64,000 nucleotides of DNA. Source: Apus apus (Eukaryota > Chordata > Aves > Apodiformes > Apodidae). Shown here piece after piece: positions 61,989-64,000 of the stretch (position 1 is its first letter; each line of letters opens with the position of its first letter). The stretch spans positions 20,428,780 through 20,492,779 of the forward strand of contig NC_067291.1 in assembly GCF_020740795.1 (NCBI RefSeq), given 5' to 3'. Below the pieces are notes generated by a model that saw nothing but the letters and a program-made list of their open reading frames with translations, ran no database searches and had not been told where the DNA came from. The position numbers and the translations under genes are program-made.

Positions 61989-62045
61989 AGTCCTAAATCT
62001 CAAGAGATTTTAAGTCCTATATCTCAAGAGATTTTAAGTCCTATA
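61989..62045. repeat. 24-bp tandem repeat, about 2.3 copies
   Basis: AGTCCTAAATCTCAAGAGAT plus TTTA, then the same unit with one change, then a partial third copy. Confidence 0.85.
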
Positions 62046-64000
62046 AGGCTCTGCAAGTGGCACCTTGAAACATTCAGCAGGTTTCACAGTACATTTAGAG
62101 CAGAAAGGTATATTCTATTTATTGCTATGTAAAACACAAATCCTGCTGGAAAGACAGATTACACAGCTAGGCTTGACCCTAGAAAGTTTGTACTAAGAAG
62201 TTTAATTTGTTGTTTTGTTTTGTTTTGTTTTTTCCCCCCCTTCCCTTGTTTCAACAACTTGTTTAGTTTGCTTGTCAGGAAAAGAAACCTTGTTTCTTTA
62301 GATGCCTTTCTTGATGGACACAATTACATCCCCTAAACCCAGCTGTTTCTCTTAATGCATTTTAACCAAAACAGTATCTGGACACACACCTGAATCATGC
62401 AGAAAACGTTCTAACGGTGACTCTAATTTACATGTTGCTGCTCAAAAGGGAATGGAGGGTGAAAAAAAAAAAGACAACTCTACCCTTGCTATTTTCTAGC
62501 AGCTTCACAGAGAGATGGGGGGAAAAACTAAGCATTTTTAGATCCATATACTGGTGTTTTTCAATTCTACTTTCACAGCTCCTTTCATATGCTCTTTTAA
62601 AACTTGGTCCAGGTTAAGAGAAGAGAATTTACCAGATCGTTCACCCCACCAATTAACCATGAAACCAGTCTAAACTTCAGCTCACACATCACACCTGTCC
62701 TTCGGCCAGACCTGTGTGAGCTGCAGTCCCTACAAGTTGAATATCCATCCACCCACCCACCAGGATGCTCATTTCAGAAGTTTGCATCTGGAAAGTTCAA
62801 AGCCAGGAAAAGCAGCTGTCAAACCAACTCGGGAAGTCTGCAGAACAGACGCTGCTTCTTTGGACATGCACACGCTGCCCTCAGCTATGGAAGTGGTGAA
62901 GTGATACAAGTCTGCACAAAATCTGTGATCATCTGCACGTGCTCCCTAAGACACAACCACATCCCACTTGGTTTCAGACCTGGAGTACATCCCCTTCCCA
63001 TTTCGAGGTTATTCAGCCTGGGCAAAGTAAAAAAGTGTGTCCCTGCACCCATGTGCAAAACCAAAATGTTTCTGCTCTCTGAGGTGAGGTGTGCCACTTT
63101 AAACCCTCGACTGTCCTTGTGATCACCACAGCAAGGAACCAGCTTGGGGAAAAGAGCCTTATTATTTATATTTTTCACTTAAGATAACACTTTACAAAGC
63201 GTTCTTTACCCGCACTGTATTTCCCTTCACTGTTAAAAAAACCTACAGAAAGGCAGAGAGAAATCAGACTGTCAAGTGAGTTTTGAGGCACAAGAAGTTA
63301 GAAGAACCAAGAAATGCCCAGTGTTGCAGTCAGTATTTAATCACTGCCACAATTTTGAGCTGATAAAGCACTAAACCCTCAGACTAACTGAACTGGCCTG
63401 GTAGCACTACACCAGAGCAAATGAGTTCTGTGCATAATTTCAAAAACCTCCCTCCGTGCCACACTAAGAGCCTTAGTACTGAACTTGTTTCAAAGTCTTT
63501 GTATTTTACTAACGAGTTGATGAAGGGAATCGAGAATGTCCCCCAACCAGGGCCAGGTGAGCACCTCCCCTGAGAGGTCAGTGGTTAAAAAACTACCAGC
63601 TGAAGGAAATCCATGACAAGTAACTGTATCTGGCCCATTTCTAGCAGGCAGTTAATTATAATAGAAAACCACAGTGACAATAAGCAAAGTGATAAAGGCT
63701 ACAGCAAGCGACCAGTAAAGGTGATGGGATAAAAAGTTGAAATATCTGGGCAGAAAGCTGTACAACACACTTCAAGCACCAAAACCCCAGACCTCTCAGC
63801 AACACTGAATTCATGTAAAAATGGAGAATTTAAAAACCAAACCAACACAACCAACAACAGAGAGGCTGAGGAAGTAACAGCAGAAGTGGCTCCTACACAA
63901 TCCATTTTGGGCCACTATATCATGTTTTATCCCTCCACATGCAACCTCACAGGATTCTATGTCTTTAACAGCTCCAAGTAGCTCACTTAGCTGCCCGGGG

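Overview
This is vertebrate nuclear DNA, almost certainly from a bird. It has intron-split genes with GT-AG junctions, about two dozen chicken-repeat-1 (CR1) LINE fragments, GC-rich CpG islands, and an ANP32A gene carrying the 33-codon insertion exon typical of most birds. I see no prokaryotic, plasmid or viral gene structure. Nearly all long open frames are chance frames in GC-rich or CR1 sequence.

Two genes face each other tail to tail. CORO2B (coronin-2B, an actin-binding WD40 protein) is on the + strand. It is complete in 12 coding exons from 4603 to 38185, and the joined reading frame gives 480 codons with every splice phase consistent. Its 5-codon first exon lies in a CpG island at about 4280-5140. 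Intron 1 is about 17.5 kb and intron 2 about 9.1 kb; the other ten coding exons are packed into 31344-38185. The last polyadenylation signal is at 39162-39167. A possible alternative N-terminal exon is at 15308-15375.

About 6.4 kb of intergenic DNA (39190-45545) follows, with a nested CR1 insertion. ANP32A (acidic leucine-rich nuclear phosphoprotein 32A) is on the - strand. Coding exons 2-8 lie at 52011 down to 46994, with a 3' UTR to about 45545. Exon 1 was not found, so 52012 to the window end is read as part of intron 1.

The most notable structure is a tandem duplication of about 300 bp inside ANP32A (49649-49946 and 49947-50251). It copied the 3' part of exon 4 plus the start of the next intron and so created a new 99-nt exon. 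The 27 duplicated residues are identical in both copies although 10 nucleotides differ. The first six codons of the new exon come from former intron sequence. Two in-frame acceptors 12 nt apart decide whether the VLSL residues are included. The unduplicated intron relic of this junction is still recognisable at 49649-49673. This ANP32A also has Asn, not the usual Asp, at position 130.
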